DNA of 64,000 nucleotides from JAEZJZ01 sp050949055 (GCA_050949055.1 JBMNFA010000002.1:186001-250000), one strand, 5' to 3'; numbered from the stretch's first letter, positions 17,199-26,562 are shown. Translations and numbers: made by a program. The notes: generated by a model from the letters alone, not told the origin.

Positions 17199-17395
17199 TG
17201 TCAATTCCCGCCATTGTTTCAGACGCTCTACTGCCTAGTGAAGACGGTATGATGCAGGAGGAATGCTTTGGGTGTAGAATAGGGATTGATGAGGGTTGAT
17301 GCCGCATAGAGTGTTCGACTGCAGCGGTTATCCAAGACCCGCACCGTCTGTGCTATGCTGCTCAACATGCGAAAAGCGAAAAGGAGGTCTGATTC

Positions 17396-18571
17396 ATGCC
17401 CAATCAAGAACTGCTGCTGATTCCGGGACCAACGCCGGTGACGGACGAGATCCGCACGGCACTGGCAGCGGAAACCTGGGCTCACACCGATCCGCGCTAC
17501 ACCAAGATGTTTGCTGAGAGTCTGGCCATGGCCAAAGAAATGTTGGGCCTAGAGGACGGTGAAGTCTTCTTGGTGGCTGGCACCGGCACTCTGGCCATGG
17601 AAATGGCGTTGGTGAACACGGTAGCTCCCGGCGAACGCATTCTGGTGCTCAGCCAAGGATACTTTGGTGACAGGTTCCTGCAGCTGGCCAAGAGCTTTGG
17701 CATCGAAGCCGATGTATTGCAGAGCGAATGGGGAAAGAGAGTCGACGTGGATGCGGTTGCCAAGCAGTTGAATGCCCGCCAATACAAGGTAGTTACCGTC
17801 ACTCATGTGGATACCTCCACCGGTGTGGAAGCAGACTTGGAGTCTCTGGTGCCGTTGGTGAAGCAACACGGGGCCCTGTTCATATTGGACGGCGTCTGCG
17901 CTACGGCTGCCATCGACGAGAACATGGGCAGAACATATGCGGGTAACCCCAATTATCGCATTGACGTGGTACTCACCGGCAGCCAAAAGGCTATCGGTGT
18001 ACCGCCGGGATTGTTGCTGGTGGGTATGGGCCGAGAAGCCTTGGCCGCCAGGCAGAGTCGCGAGCGGATTCCTGCCTACTATGCCGATATCAACAACTGG
18101 CTGCCAGTGATGCACAACCCCAGCAAGTACTTCGCCACGCCAGCGGTGAATATGGTTTATGCTTTCCACAAAGCCATGGAGGTGATCATGGCCGAGGGAG
18201 TGGAACAGCGCTATCGCCGGCATCGGGCTCTGGGGCGTGCGGTCAGAGCTGGTTTGGCTGTCTACGGGATGAAGGCTCTGGCGGACGAATCGGTGGCTGC
18301 CCCGACGCTTTCATGCATTGTCTATCCAGAAGGGCTGGATGACGCCAAGTTCCGTTCTGCCCTTGCCAAACGGGGAGTTGTGGTAGCTGGGGCTTTAGCT
18401 TCGCTGGCGGGCAAAGCCTTCCGCATCGGACATATGGGCAACACCACCCTGGATGACTTTCAGAAAGCTCTACGCATCATGGCCGACGTCTTGCACGAGC
18501 TTGGTCATGCGGTTGACGGCGAGCAGGCTGTTGCCACTTTGCGGCGGGTCTATGCTGAAGAATATAACTGA
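17396..18571 (+). CDS. Class V PLP aminotransferase (alanine-glyoxylate / serine-pyruvate type)
   Basis: The 391-residue enzyme begins with the family mark LLIPGPTPV and contains THVDTSTGVEADL, the Asp that contacts the pyridine nitrogen (LDGVCATAA) and the PLP lysine Lys198 in TGSQKAIG. It belongs to the alanine-glyoxylate/serine-pyruvate aminotransferase group. The next gene, 16 bp downstream, is a DapA-family aldolase resembling 4-hydroxy-2-oxoglutarate aldolases, which release glyoxylate. The pair could therefore turn glyoxylate into glycine. The ATG has AAAAGGAGG upstream. Phosphonoacetaldehyde-type or purine-catabolism aminotransferases are alternatives. Confidence 0.88.
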   Translation: MPNQELLLIPGPTPVTDEIRTALAAETWAHTDPRYTKMFAESLAMAKEMLGLEDGEVFLVAGTGTLAMEMALVNTVAPGERILVLSQGYFGDRFLQLAKSFGIEADVLQSEWGKRVDVDAVAKQLNARQYKVVTVTHVDTSTGVEADLESLVPLVKQHGALFILDGVCATAAIDENMGRTYAGNPNYRIDVVLTGSQKAIGVPPGLLLVGMGREALAARQSRERIPAYYADINNWLPVMHNPSKYFATPAVNMVYAFHKAMEVIMAEGVEQRYRRHRALGRAVRAGLAVYGMKALADESVAAPTLSCIVYPEGLDDAKFRSALAKRGVVVAGALASLAGKAFRIGHMGNTTLDDFQKALRIMADVLHELGHAVDGEQAVATLRRVYAEEYN

Positions 18572-18587
18572 TTAGGGAGGGATTAGG

Positions 18588-19466
18588 ATGTTCACTGGCA
18601 TTTATGCGCCTATCGCCACGCCTTTCTTAAATGGCGAGATCGATTACGAAGCCCTCAAGTTCAACCTGGATCGCTACTCAGCCACCGGTTTGGCTGGTTT
18701 GGTGGTACTGGGGTCCAACGGGGAGTTCGCGCTGCTGGATATGGACGAGAAAATGCAGTTGGTGGAGTTTGTCCGTCAACACACATCATCCAGCAAGCGG
18801 ATCATCGCTGGCACCGGCTGTGAATCCACTAAAGACACTATTCGGCTCACTCGGCATGCGGCCAGCGTGGGTGCCGATGCTGCTCTCATAGTCACCCCCC
18901 ATTACTATAAGGGCAATATGACCGATACGGCGCTGGAGCAGTACTACACCGAGGTGGCAGATGCTTCGCCAATTCCGGTGATGCTCTACAACATGCCTCG
19001 CAACACTGGACTAAACATGTCCTCTGCCCTGATCGCCCGCTTGGCCAAACATGAGAATATCGTCGGCGTCAAAGATAGTGGCGGCAACATCGTGCAGATT
19101 TCTGAGGTAATTGCCGGCACCGACGATGATTTCTCCGTTTTCGCCGGCTCAGGCAGCTTCCTGTATGCCACCCTAGCCCTAGGCGGAGTGGGCGGCACGC
19201 TGGCCGTAGCCAACATTTTGCCGGACCTTTGTGTGCAGCTGTATGAGGCAGTGTTGGCAGGCAAGCATGCTGAAGCACGTAAGCTGCAGCATCAGTTGCT
19301 GGCACCCAATGCCGCAGTGACTGCCCGTTTCGGCATACCGGGCTTAAAGCAGGCGATGGACTTCTTGGGATACAAGGGAGGTACCCCACGCCGTCCTCTG
19401 CTGCCGGTATCGGAACAGGTTGCGGCCGAAATTAAGCAAATCCTGCAGAACGTAGGCGCACTATAG
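18588..19466 (+). CDS. DapA-family (DHDPS/N-acetylneuraminate lyase-type) aldolase, possibly 4-hydroxy-2-oxoglutarate aldolase
   Basis: The 292-residue TIM-barrel lyase has the Schiff-base lysine Lys162 in VGVKDSGGN and the Tyr of LYNMPRNTG. The substrate loop reads GSNGEF, not the GTTGE of true dihydrodipicolinate synthases, and GSNGE is typical of 4-hydroxy-2-oxoglutarate aldolase-like members. Together with the aminotransferase 16 bp upstream this favours a pyruvate/glyoxylate role over lysine synthesis. That is inference; a DapA role is not excluded. AGGGAGG precedes the ATG, and a terminator follows at 19489. Confidence 0.87.
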   Translation: MFTGIYAPIATPFLNGEIDYEALKFNLDRYSATGLAGLVVLGSNGEFALLDMDEKMQLVEFVRQHTSSSKRIIAGTGCESTKDTIRLTRHAASVGADAALIVTPHYYKGNMTDTALEQYYTEVADASPIPVMLYNMPRNTGLNMSSALIARLAKHENIVGVKDSGGNIVQISEVIAGTDDDFSVFAGSGSFLYATLALGGVGGTLAVANILPDLCVQLYEAVLAGKHAEARKLQHQLLAPNAAVTARFGIPGLKQAMDFLGYKGGTPRRPLLPVSEQVAAEIKQILQNVGAL

Positions 19467-19488
19467 AACATAAGAACCACAAAAATGC

Positions 19489-19515
19489 AGGCCAGGCAAA
19501 TCGCCTGGCCTTTTG
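19489..19515 (+). terminator. Rho-independent terminator after the aldolase gene
   Basis: AGGCCAGGC pairs with GCCTGGCCT around AAATC and is followed by TTTT. It ends the aminotransferase-aldolase operon. Confidence 0.88.
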
Positions 19516-19544
19516 ATTGCGGAATCGCATCAGTACTCCCTTTG

Positions 19545-19928
19545 TCACCGCACGATGAAATCAACGTCTGAAGGTCCCTTAGTGCTCAAGCGGATCACCA
19601 ACCGATTGGGCAGGCAGACGATGCTTTGATGGGGTTGCGAGATCCAACCCTGACGCACATCCACCTGTTCGGGGCAATTGGCCTCGATCACGCGAATGCG
19701 CCCTGGCTCAACGGAGACGATGTTGTATCCGCCACGCCCGTCTTCCACGCGAAACTGGTATGGTTCAGGTACGGCGCTGAGGTCAATCTCCCTGATGACC
19801 GCTCCATCGCTGAGCACTGTGGCGAGCAGTTGGTCACCTCGGGCATTGTTCAGCCAGGTAATGTACAACCCACTGGCGAGAAAGATCGTCAAGAGCAAAC
19901 CAAGGACCAACTTGTCTCCAACCTTCAT
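19545..19928 (-). CDS. NusG domain II-like membrane-anchored protein
   Basis: The 127-residue protein has one N-terminal membrane anchor (LVLGLLLTIFLASGLYITWL) and an extracytoplasmic domain of the NusG-II superfamily. Typical features are VIREIDLS near the start, GYNIVSVEPGRIRVIEANCP and a conserved Cys pair region ending in ...IVCLPNRLVI. The function of these stand-alone domains is unknown. AAAGGAG lies 9 nt before the ATG. It follows iorB by 34 bp on the same strand and may belong to that operon. Confidence 0.8.
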   Translation of the reverse strand: MKVGDKLVLGLLLTIFLASGLYITWLNNARGDQLLATVLSDGAVIREIDLSAVPEPYQFRVEDGRGGYNIVSVEPGRIRVIEANCPEQVDVRQGWISQPHQSIVCLPNRLVIRLSTKGPSDVDFIVR

Positions 19929-19962
19929 CCGACGATACTCCTTTACATTCAGACAGTCTGTT

Positions 19963-20538
19963 CTATGATCGATAGCCCAGGTCGAAGGCGCGACGATTGA
20001 GGTCCAGGAAGCGAGCAGGAACAGTCGTCTCCAGCGCCTTTTGCCAGTGTTCCATGGGAATGATCATTGCCTTGGCTAGTGCACCCAGCAGCACAACATT
20101 CACTACCCGCATATTGCCCAGTTCCCTGGCGATATGCAAAGCATCCACCACTCGGGATCCGGGTGCTGCCTGCAGTATCTGCTCCAATACCCCTTCCGGA
20201 TAGGTGGCTGCACCGGTGATCACCGTCATCGGGTTGATCTTCTGGCTGTTGACAACCGCCTTGCCGTCCGGCTTCAGGAAGTGCAGCCAGCGCAGTGCCT
20301 CCAGTTGCTCGAAGGCCACCAAGTAGTCTGCCTGGCCAGATTCGATCAGCGGCGAGCTGACCTGGTCAGCCATCCGCACCTGAGTCACCACGCTGCCGCC
20401 CCTTTGGGCCATGCCATGGATTTCCGTCATCTTCACATCGTAACCTTGCAGCAGCCCCACCTCGGCCAGAATCTTGCTGGCCAGAATGGTGCCCTGCCCG
20501 CCAACGCCAACCAGCAGGATGTTTAGAGCCTTGCTCAC
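19963..20538 (-). CDS. iorB: Indolepyruvate:ferredoxin oxidoreductase, beta subunit
   Basis: The 191-residue subunit has the gamma-domain fold of 2-oxoacid:ferredoxin oxidoreductases, with GVGGQGTILASKILAEVG near the start and IHGMAQRGGSVVTQVR. With IorA it oxidises aryl pyruvates from aromatic amino acids to aryl-acetyl-CoA and CO2 and reduces ferredoxin. Its GTG start overlaps the iorA stop by 4 nt (GTGA) and is preceded by GGGAG, so it is translationally coupled. Confidence 0.93.
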   Translation of the reverse strand: MSKALNILLVGVGGQGTILASKILAEVGLLQGYDVKMTEIHGMAQRGGSVVTQVRMADQVSSPLIESGQADYLVAFEQLEALRWLHFLKPDGKAVVNSQKINPMTVITGAATYPEGVLEQILQAAPGSRVVDALHIARELGNMRVVNVVLLGALAKAMIIPMEHWQKALETTVPARFLDLNRRAFDLGYRS

Positions 20539-22277
20539 GAATTATCGCTCCCTTCTGGCACCATAGCGTCGAATTTGCAGACTTGGACGCAGAGGCCACA
20601 GCCAACGCATAAGGCGGGGTCTATGCTGCTCTTTTGATTGGCGAAGCTAATGGCAGGACAGCCGAGGCGCATGCATGCCCGGCAGCCGGTACAGCGATCG
20701 GCTAGCACCTTAATTCTAGGCTCAGTCTGTTTGACGATCAAGGCGCAGGGGCGCTTGGCGATGATCACCGATAGTTCCCTCACCGCAGTCTCCTCTTTGA
20801 TCGCTTGACTGATCGCGTCCAGATCGCCCGGATCCACCGTACGCACCCTCCTTACTCCGATCGCGCGGCAAAGGGCCTCAAAATCTACCTTGTTGGTCGG
20901 CTCACCTCGTAGAGTGAACCCGGTGGCGGCATGATGTTGGTGGCCAGTCATGGCAGTGATGCTGTTATCCAGGATGATCACCGTGGTGGTGGCCTGGTTG
21001 TAGACCGCGTCCACCAGGCCGGTGATGCCCGAGTGCAGGAAAGTAGAATCGCCGATCACCGAGACTATTCTATCAGCCAACTCCGGATGTGCCTTCTCTA
21101 GGCCAGTTCCCGACGGAATGCTAGCTCCCATGCAGATGGTGGTGTCCATAGCGGATAGGGGTGGAGAAGCGCCCAGCGTGTAGCACCCGATATCCCCGGG
21201 CACTATTTTGCGCTGATTGCGTAGCACGTGGAAGACACCCCGATGGGGACAGCCGGGGCAAAGGGCTGGCGGGCGCACCGGCACCTGCGCAGCGGAGCGA
21301 CCATTATCCATAGATTGCCCGGTGACCGCCTGCAGAATCATGCTTGGGGTCAGTTCGCCGATGTTGGTCAACTGGGCTTTGCCGCCGTGCACTTTGATCC
21401 CGGCAGCGCGGATCTGCTCCTCCATAAACGGCTCCAATTCTTCTATTACCCATAGCTGCTCCACCTGTTCGGCAAAGGCCGCAATCTTTTTCAGAGGCAA
21501 CGGATTGGTGTAGCCTAGCTTCAGTATTGACGCGTGTGGCAGTGATTCCTTCACATACTGATAGGCGATGCCGCTGGTGACTACGCCCACCTGGCGATCG
21601 CCCCATTCGATGCGATTGAGTGCAGTCTCTTCGCTAAAAGCTGCCATTTCCGTTAGCCGCTGCTCCACAAATATGTGTCTCACTTTGGCATTAGCCGGCG
21701 CAGCCACGTACTTGGCGATGTCTTTCACGTAGGGCTTTACTGTCCGTTCTATACGGTCAGCCAGTTCGACCAGAGACTTGGAGTGGGAGATGCGTGTGGT
21801 GGTGCGCACCATCATGGGCACATCAAAACGCTCGCTGAGCTCCAGCGCGTGGCCCACCATATCCTTTGCTTCTTGGCTGTCTGCCGGCTCCAGCAGTCCG
21901 ATCTTGGCAAAACGGGCATAGTAGCGGTTATCCTGTTCATTTTGCGAGCTGTGCATACCGGGATCATCGGCGGAGATCAATACCAAGCCCCCGTTCACCC
22001 CGGTGTAGGAGAAAGTGAACAGCGGGTCAGCCGCCACGTTTACACCCACGTGCTTCATTGCACACAGGGCACGACTGCCGCCGATGGAAGCACCGATGGC
22101 CACTTCCAAAGCCACTTTTTCGTTGGGGGACCACTGTGCATTGATTTCCCGATACTTGACGGCGTTTTCCAGGATCTCCGTACTGGGAGTGCCCGGATAT
22201 CCCGTAGCTATCAGCACTCCATGCTCCCAAGCACCGCGGGCAATGGCCTCGTTGCCTGTCATCAAGGCTTTTCTCAT
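20535..22277 (-). CDS. iorA: Indolepyruvate:ferredoxin oxidoreductase, alpha subunit
   Basis: The 580-residue subunit holds the pyrimidine-binding domain at the N-terminus (GYPGTPSTEILE), the thiamine-diphosphate domain in the middle (CPGCPHRGVFHVLRN, then GDSTFLHSG...DN) and a C-terminal ferredoxin domain. The latter has CTGCRACMRLGCP and CVGCGLCVQVCKF, enough for iron-sulfur clusters; the first motif has a slightly altered spacing, as is usual in IorA. The ATG has AGGAGG 7 nt upstream. It marks ferredoxin-based anaerobic amino-acid metabolism. Confidence 0.95.
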   Translation of the reverse strand: MRKALMTGNEAIARGAWEHGVLIATGYPGTPSTEILENAVKYREINAQWSPNEKVALEVAIGASIGGSRALCAMKHVGVNVAADPLFTFSYTGVNGGLVLISADDPGMHSSQNEQDNRYYARFAKIGLLEPADSQEAKDMVGHALELSERFDVPMMVRTTTRISHSKSLVELADRIERTVKPYVKDIAKYVAAPANAKVRHIFVEQRLTEMAAFSEETALNRIEWGDRQVGVVTSGIAYQYVKESLPHASILKLGYTNPLPLKKIAAFAEQVEQLWVIEELEPFMEEQIRAAGIKVHGGKAQLTNIGELTPSMILQAVTGQSMDNGRSAAQVPVRPPALCPGCPHRGVFHVLRNQRKIVPGDIGCYTLGASPPLSAMDTTICMGASIPSGTGLEKAHPELADRIVSVIGDSTFLHSGITGLVDAVYNQATTTVIILDNSITAMTGHQHHAATGFTLRGEPTNKVDFEALCRAIGVRRVRTVDPGDLDAISQAIKEETAVRELSVIIAKRPCALIVKQTEPRIKVLADRCTGCRACMRLGCPAISFANQKSSIDPALCVGCGLCVQVCKFDAMVPEGSDNS

Positions 22278-22464
22278 CGCTCGACCTCCTTTTCTCTAGC
22301 GACACCGGTGAGTCTGGCAACTAACCAGATATGGCTATTATTAGCTCTTTGATTATAGCACAGCAGATCTAGTCATACGCTGGGTGATCTCAACTAATTC
22401 CATCCAGTGTCTGTAGTCTTTCTATAGATATGTTGAGCATAGCACACTAGTGCAGTCTGGAACT

Positions 22465-22493
22465 TGATTCCTTGCTGCGCTCGGAATGAGAGG
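22465..22493. repeat. Degenerate copy of the CATTCTGAGCGCAGC repeat
   Basis: The minus strand reads CTCTCATTCCGAGCGCAGCAAGGAATC in outline, close to the left arm of the palindromic repeat at 28458-28532. No second arm is seen here, so it is a remnant. The rest of the 286-bp gap between iorA and the tRNA gene shows nothing else that I can identify. Confidence 0.5.
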
Positions 22494-22563
22494 GTTTTCG
22501 AGAGCAAGGGAAGGGGACTCTTGACTGCAAGGCTGTCGAAGAGTAGACTAATAGTGTTCACAT

Positions 22564-22639
22564 GGGGGTGTAGCTCAGCTGGGAGAGCGCCACGTTCGCA
22601 ACGTGGAAGTCAGGGGTTCGAATCCCCTCATCTCCACCA
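22564..22639 (+). tRNA. tRNA-Ala (anticodon CGC)
   Basis: A 76-nt cloverleaf with encoded CCA. The anticodon stem CCACG/CGTGG holds the loop TTCGCAA, giving anticodon CGC, which reads GCG. The acceptor stem GGGGGTG/CATCTCC has the G3-U70 wobble that identifies alanine tRNAs. The D arm has AGCTCAGCTGGGAGAGC and the T loop is TTCGAAT. Confidence 0.95.
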
Positions 22640-22814
22640 ATACGATGAAACAAATCACCCGGCGATAACGTAATGGTTAGCGCCGGGTGATTTTTATTGG
22701 CAAAAGTGCCCGTAGATGATCTTAACTAAGTGCTACATGGAGGCTGGCCACAAGGTTGAGCGGCTTGCTGACGAGAAACAAAGTACCAGCTGAGGAAAAC
22801 TGAAAGGTGTGAGC

Positions 22815-23534
22815 ATGCTTATGTTCATCAACTATGCCCACCGGGGTGCAAGTGCGTACGCGCCTGAAAACACGTTGTATTCGTTCTACTTAGCTCTGTG
22901 GCAAGGAGCAAACGGCATTGAGACTGATGTCCGAAAGACCAAGGATGATGTCCTAGTCCTGTTTCATGACTCCACGCTGGATCGGGTGACCGCAGGCAGC
23001 GGTCGTTTGGCGGATTATACTTATGATCAACTTCTGGAGCTGCAAGTGATTGGCGGCAAAGACAATTCCATTTGTGACAGAATAGTGCGGTTGGAAGATT
23101 TTCTACGCCACTTAATGTTTAGAGACTTGGCCTTTGCCATCGAGTTCAAACAAGCCAACATAGAAATGGATACCGTAGACATGCTTGAGCGGTTCGACGC
23201 CTCTGCCAAGGTCACCCTGACCTCCTTTGACTTTCAGAACATCAGGACTGCCAAGCGCTATTGTCCCAAATACCGGGTGGGTTATCTGACTTCAGTTGTG
23301 GATGACAATGTCTTTCAAATGATGCGGGAGATCAAGGGTGAAGAAATCTGTCCGAATGCCAGTACGCTCACCAAAGACATGGTTGAGCGTTGTCATCAGC
23401 TAGGGTTTTCAGTCAGGGCATGGGGAGTTAGCGACGAAACCCTGATGGCTAAGGTCTATGGGTTGGGCGTTGACGGGATGACAGTCAATTTTCCCGATCT
23501 GCTGCGCAAGCACATCCAACGCCCTCGCTCCTGA
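22815..23534 (+). CDS. Glycerophosphodiester phosphodiesterase
   Basis: The 239-residue TIM-barrel enzyme has the GDPD marks: AHRGASAYAPENT with the first catalytic His, IETDVRKTKD with the metal-binding Glu-x-Asp and LFHDSTLDRVT with the second His. AFAIEFKQ supplies the other metal ligand, and the C-terminal strand reads FSVRAWGV. It splits glycerophosphodiesters to glycerol-3-phosphate and an alcohol. No signal peptide is present, so it is cytoplasmic. The ATG at 22815 is chosen because AAAGGTG lies about 6 nt upstream; an in-frame GTG at 22809 and ATG at 22821 are alternatives. Confidence 0.92.
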   Translation: MLMFINYAHRGASAYAPENTLYSFYLALWQGANGIETDVRKTKDDVLVLFHDSTLDRVTAGSGRLADYTYDQLLELQVIGGKDNSICDRIVRLEDFLRHLMFRDLAFAIEFKQANIEMDTVDMLERFDASAKVTLTSFDFQNIRTAKRYCPKYRVGYLTSVVDDNVFQMMREIKGEEICPNASTLTKDMVERCHQLGFSVRAWGVSDETLMAKVYGLGVDGMTVNFPDLLRKHIQRPRS

Positions 23535-23554
23535 GCTAGGCAGCCACTTCTTCT

Positions 23555-23618
23555 GGGTAATTGGGAAGGTTCCGAAGGGCCCGCTGGTCGGGTCTTTCGG
23601 AACCTTTCCCAATTGCCC
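23555..23618. repeat. Imperfect inverted repeat with GGTTCCGAAAG arms
   Basis: The left arm (23555-23583, containing AATTGGGAAGGTTCCGAAG) pairs with the right arm (23589-23618, containing CTTTCGGAACCTTTCCCAATT), with a few mismatches. It lies downstream of the glycerophosphodiesterase gene and could act as its transcript end. The same GGTTCCG...CTTTCGGAACC arms and CCCAATT flank occur at 59376-59428. Confidence 0.8.
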
Positions 23619-23702
23619 AGCATTTATGCCCAGGGAACTTTCCGGGCTTGTTTACCGTTACTAGATGAGAGGGCATTGCTTCAGCATAAAGGAGTGGATT
23701 AG

Positions 23703-26375
23703 ATGCAGTCTGGTTCCAACAAACGTTACTCCCCAAGATCCAGGGTTGCAGTGTTGTTTCTGGCTCTTATAATCGTGCTGACGCCCTATACTGGCGCGTT
23801 TGCCGATGCACCTCTGGTTGAGGAGGAGGCCTTTGAGCCGCCTGCACCTGTTTTGCTGGATTCGCGGCCGGTGACGGCAGGCACCACGATGCATGAATAC
23901 ATCTGGGAAGCAGAAGAGGGGCGACCGGCACAGATATATGTGCTGGAGGTTTACCTGAAAAATCCTTACGTGCAGCTGGGGGTGATCCCAGGCGGCGGCA
24001 AGGTCACAGAGCGACTGAATGTCTCCGCGATGGCAGGCAACGCCGGAGCTGTTGCCGCAGTGAACGGCGACTTTTACAACACACAAGGTGAAGGCGCCCC
24101 CATCGGTCCCATGGTGTTGAATGGACGTCTGGTATCTTCACCGTCATTGCTGCAGGACGTGTACGCTCTGGGCATCACTCAGGAGCGGCGGGCGACCATA
24201 TCGGCCTTCTCTTTTGCTGGCAGCGTGGTTGCCTCCGACGGCCGGGAGTTCCCTTTGTCTGGGCTGAACAAGACCACCTACTGGGAAGAACCAGTCGGAA
24301 CCCACAGCCATGCCAATCGGCTGCATCTGTATGACGACATGTGGGGTGCCCTGACCAGAGGCCACGATTCATACACCACACCTACGGAAGTCCTGGTAGA
24401 CCAAGGTCACGTGGTTGACATCAGTCGGGGCAAGTACTTCGACTTCGCCGTGCCGGAAGGGATGCAGATACTCCGAGGGCACGGGCAGGCGGCCACCTTC
24501 CTCGACAGCCTACAATTGGGAGAAGAAATCGCTATCAGCTATCAACTGAGCCCGGCTGAGGATTGGAGCATGATCATCGGAGGGCATTCACTGTTAGTGG
24601 ATAGAGGACAGGCTATACCTTATGCCCGGACGTCCCCAGCATTAGCAGGAACCAGAGCCAGGACGGCGGCGGGAGTGTCTCAGGACGGCAGCCGCCTGTA
24701 CCTAGTGGGAGTCGAAGGATTGACGGCCAGCAGCGCCGGGCTAGCCCTGGACACCTTGGCGTCTTTTATGGAGTCTCTCGGGGTGTGGAGGGCACTTAAC
24801 CTGGATGGCGGCGGATCCAGCACCATGGTGGCCAGGCCGCTGGGCAGTTTCGAACTCGAGCATGTTTTTTCTCCCGAACTGGGCAGCGAAAGAAGAGTAG
24901 CCAACGCGATCGGAATCTGGTCCCAGGCTCCTGCAGGGGAAGTGCAGGGGTTCATTCTGGACGGACACGACGTGGTGCTGATCGGCGAGCAAGCCGAATA
25001 CTCACTGCGGGCTTACGACGAGTACTACAACCCGCTGGTGCCTTCAGGATTGGATATCAAGTGGGGTGTCACTGGTCCTGCTGCCAGTATGCACGGCAAC
25101 CTGTTTACGGCAGACCGCTCTGGAACATATCAAGTGCAGGTTGCCTCCAGTTTCGTCAACGCTACTATCCCTGTGGAAGTTGTTGGCAAACGGGATTTGG
25201 ATGCCCTTAAGCTGACGGCGGCTCCTGGCCAGGTGGTGGTAGGCAGCGAGGTGGCCCTCAGCTTGACCTTAAGCACTTCCTCTGGTAAGAGTCGACAAGT
25301 GCCGGCGCAGTTGGTGGATTGGCAGTTCCACGGTTTACGGGGAACTGTGAATGATCAGGGCGTGCTCGCGGTGCAGGAGATCACAGGCAACAGCTATGGT
25401 TTCGTGGTGGCTCGCTATCAGGGCTTTAGTGCGCCACTGACGCTCCACTTCGGCAGTGTGCGCACTCTGGACGACCTGCAAACTTTGGACAATGTCTCGT
25501 TCCGCGGCCAGCCCAGCCAGGTTTTGGGTCAGCTGAGGCTGAGTTCCGACCCGACCAATCCGGCCATCCCAGTAGTTGAGTTGGCTTATGATTTTCACGC
25601 CGCAACTGGAACCACTGCTGCCTACGTGCAGTTTGCCGACGGTGGCTTGGCACTGGATGACCAGGCCCAAGCACTGCTGATTGATGTGCACGGAAGCAAG
25701 GCTGGCGAGTGGTTGCGGGCGGAACTGCAGGATGCCTCCGGCACCATTCACCGGGTTAACCTGAGCAACAGAATTGATTGGAGTGGCTGGCGCACGCTGC
25801 AGCTCAACCTACAGGAGCTGTCGCGGGTCGGAGAATTGCGGCTGATGCGTATCTACCCGGTGGTGATTGGAGAGCAGGTTGACCAAAGGCCTCTGCAAGG
25901 AACATTGCTCTTCAAGAACTTACGGCAAAAGTACGAGGCAGAGCCCGGGCAGCCGATCGCTACCCCTGAGCAATTGTTGCTGACGGTCGACGACCGACAG
26001 ATGATCATCGACGGGGAGAATCGACTGATGGATGTCCCCCCGACGATTGTTGGTGGCCGCACGCTGGTGCCGGTCAGGTTCATCTCGGAAGCGCTCAACG
26101 CCTCGGTGCTCTGGGACGGTGTGACTAGAAATGTTACCGTGATTCAAGGGCAGAGTTGGATGGATCTGTGGCCGGGGGAAGACATGATGGTGGTCGATGG
26201 CATCAGGCTGAACTTGGATGTGGCTCCCCAACTGATCAATAATCGCACCATGCTGCCGCTACGGGCGGTGGCCCAATCCTTAAGTCTGGACGTGCATTGG
26301 GACCCTGTCACTCGGCAGATCACGTTGACCAGCGTGGAGCAGGTGACAGGTGAGGATCTTCCGGCTGGTCAGTGA
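23703..26375 (+). CDS. Secreted phosphodiester glycosidase (NAGPA) family protein with CuAO-N-like stalk domain
   Basis: The 890-residue exported protein has a signal peptide (VAVLFLALIIVLTPYTGAFA). A phosphodiester-glycosidase/exopolysaccharide domain follows (about residues 60-400), with AAVNGDFYNTQGEGAPIGPM and the strong mark ALNLDGGGSSTMVARP. The middle part (about 410-750) is Ig-like and probably binds or spaces. The C-terminus (about 755-885) has copper-amine-oxidase N-terminal-like repeats (PPTIVGGRTLVPVRFISEAL, later INNRTMLPLRAVAQSL), common in Bacillota surface proteins. It likely trims phosphodiester-linked sugars on the cell wall or a capsule; this is inferred from the domain family. 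AAAGGAG precedes the ATG. Confidence 0.88.
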   Translation: MQSGSNKRYSPRSRVAVLFLALIIVLTPYTGAFADAPLVEEEAFEPPAPVLLDSRPVTAGTTMHEYIWEAEEGRPAQIYVLEVYLKNPYVQLGVIPGGGKVTERLNVSAMAGNAGAVAAVNGDFYNTQGEGAPIGPMVLNGRLVSSPSLLQDVYALGITQERRATISAFSFAGSVVASDGREFPLSGLNKTTYWEEPVGTHSHANRLHLYDDMWGALTRGHDSYTTPTEVLVDQGHVVDISRGKYFDFAVPEGMQILRGHGQAATFLDSLQLGEEIAISYQLSPAEDWSMIIGGHSLLVDRGQAIPYARTSPALAGTRARTAAGVSQDGSRLYLVGVEGLTASSAGLALDTLASFMESLGVWRALNLDGGGSSTMVARPLGSFELEHVFSPELGSERRVANAIGIWSQAPAGEVQGFILDGHDVVLIGEQAEYSLRAYDEYYNPLVPSGLDIKWGVTGPAASMHGNLFTADRSGTYQVQVASSFVNATIPVEVVGKRDLDALKLTAAPGQVVVGSEVALSLTLSTSSGKSRQVPAQLVDWQFHGLRGTVNDQGVLAVQEITGNSYGFVVARYQGFSAPLTLHFGSVRTLDDLQTLDNVSFRGQPSQVLGQLRLSSDPTNPAIPVVELAYDFHAATGTTAAYVQFADGGLALDDQAQALLIDVHGSKAGEWLRAELQDASGTIHRVNLSNRIDWSGWRTLQLNLQELSRVGELRLMRIYPVVIGEQVDQRPLQGTLLFKNLRQKYEAEPGQPIATPEQLLLTVDDRQMIIDGENRLMDVPPTIVGGRTLVPVRFISEALNASVLWDGVTRNVTVIQGQSWMDLWPGEDMMVVDGIRLNLDVAPQLINNRTMLPLRAVAQSLSLDVHWDPVTRQITLTSVEQVTGEDLPAGQ

Positions 26376-26385
26376 TAGCTTAATC

Positions 26386-26493
26386 CCCCAGTCGCTAGGG
26401 CGACAGCCCTCTCACATCAGGAGGCCAAGTGACGGGCCGAGCTTGCCTCCCTCTGATAAGGGGGGGTGGCATGGCGCAGCCGTGACGGAGGGA
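26386..26493. repeat. Dispersed repeat, copy A (GAGCTTGCCTCCCTCTGA... type)
   Basis: The best-conserved part, 26439-26493, matches 42314-42367 at most positions, including GAGCTTGCCTCCCTCTGA, a G-run, GGTGGCA and AGCCGTGACGGAGGGA. The left part (CGACAGCCC) is also shared. CCTCCCTCTGA can pair with the CGGAGGGA end, so each copy can form a hairpin. Confidence 0.75.
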
Positions 26494-26562
26494 CGCATGG
26501 CGTCAGCTATGATGGCGGGAGAACAGATGTGGTGTCACCCGCTTGGTGACGCCAATCGGCAA

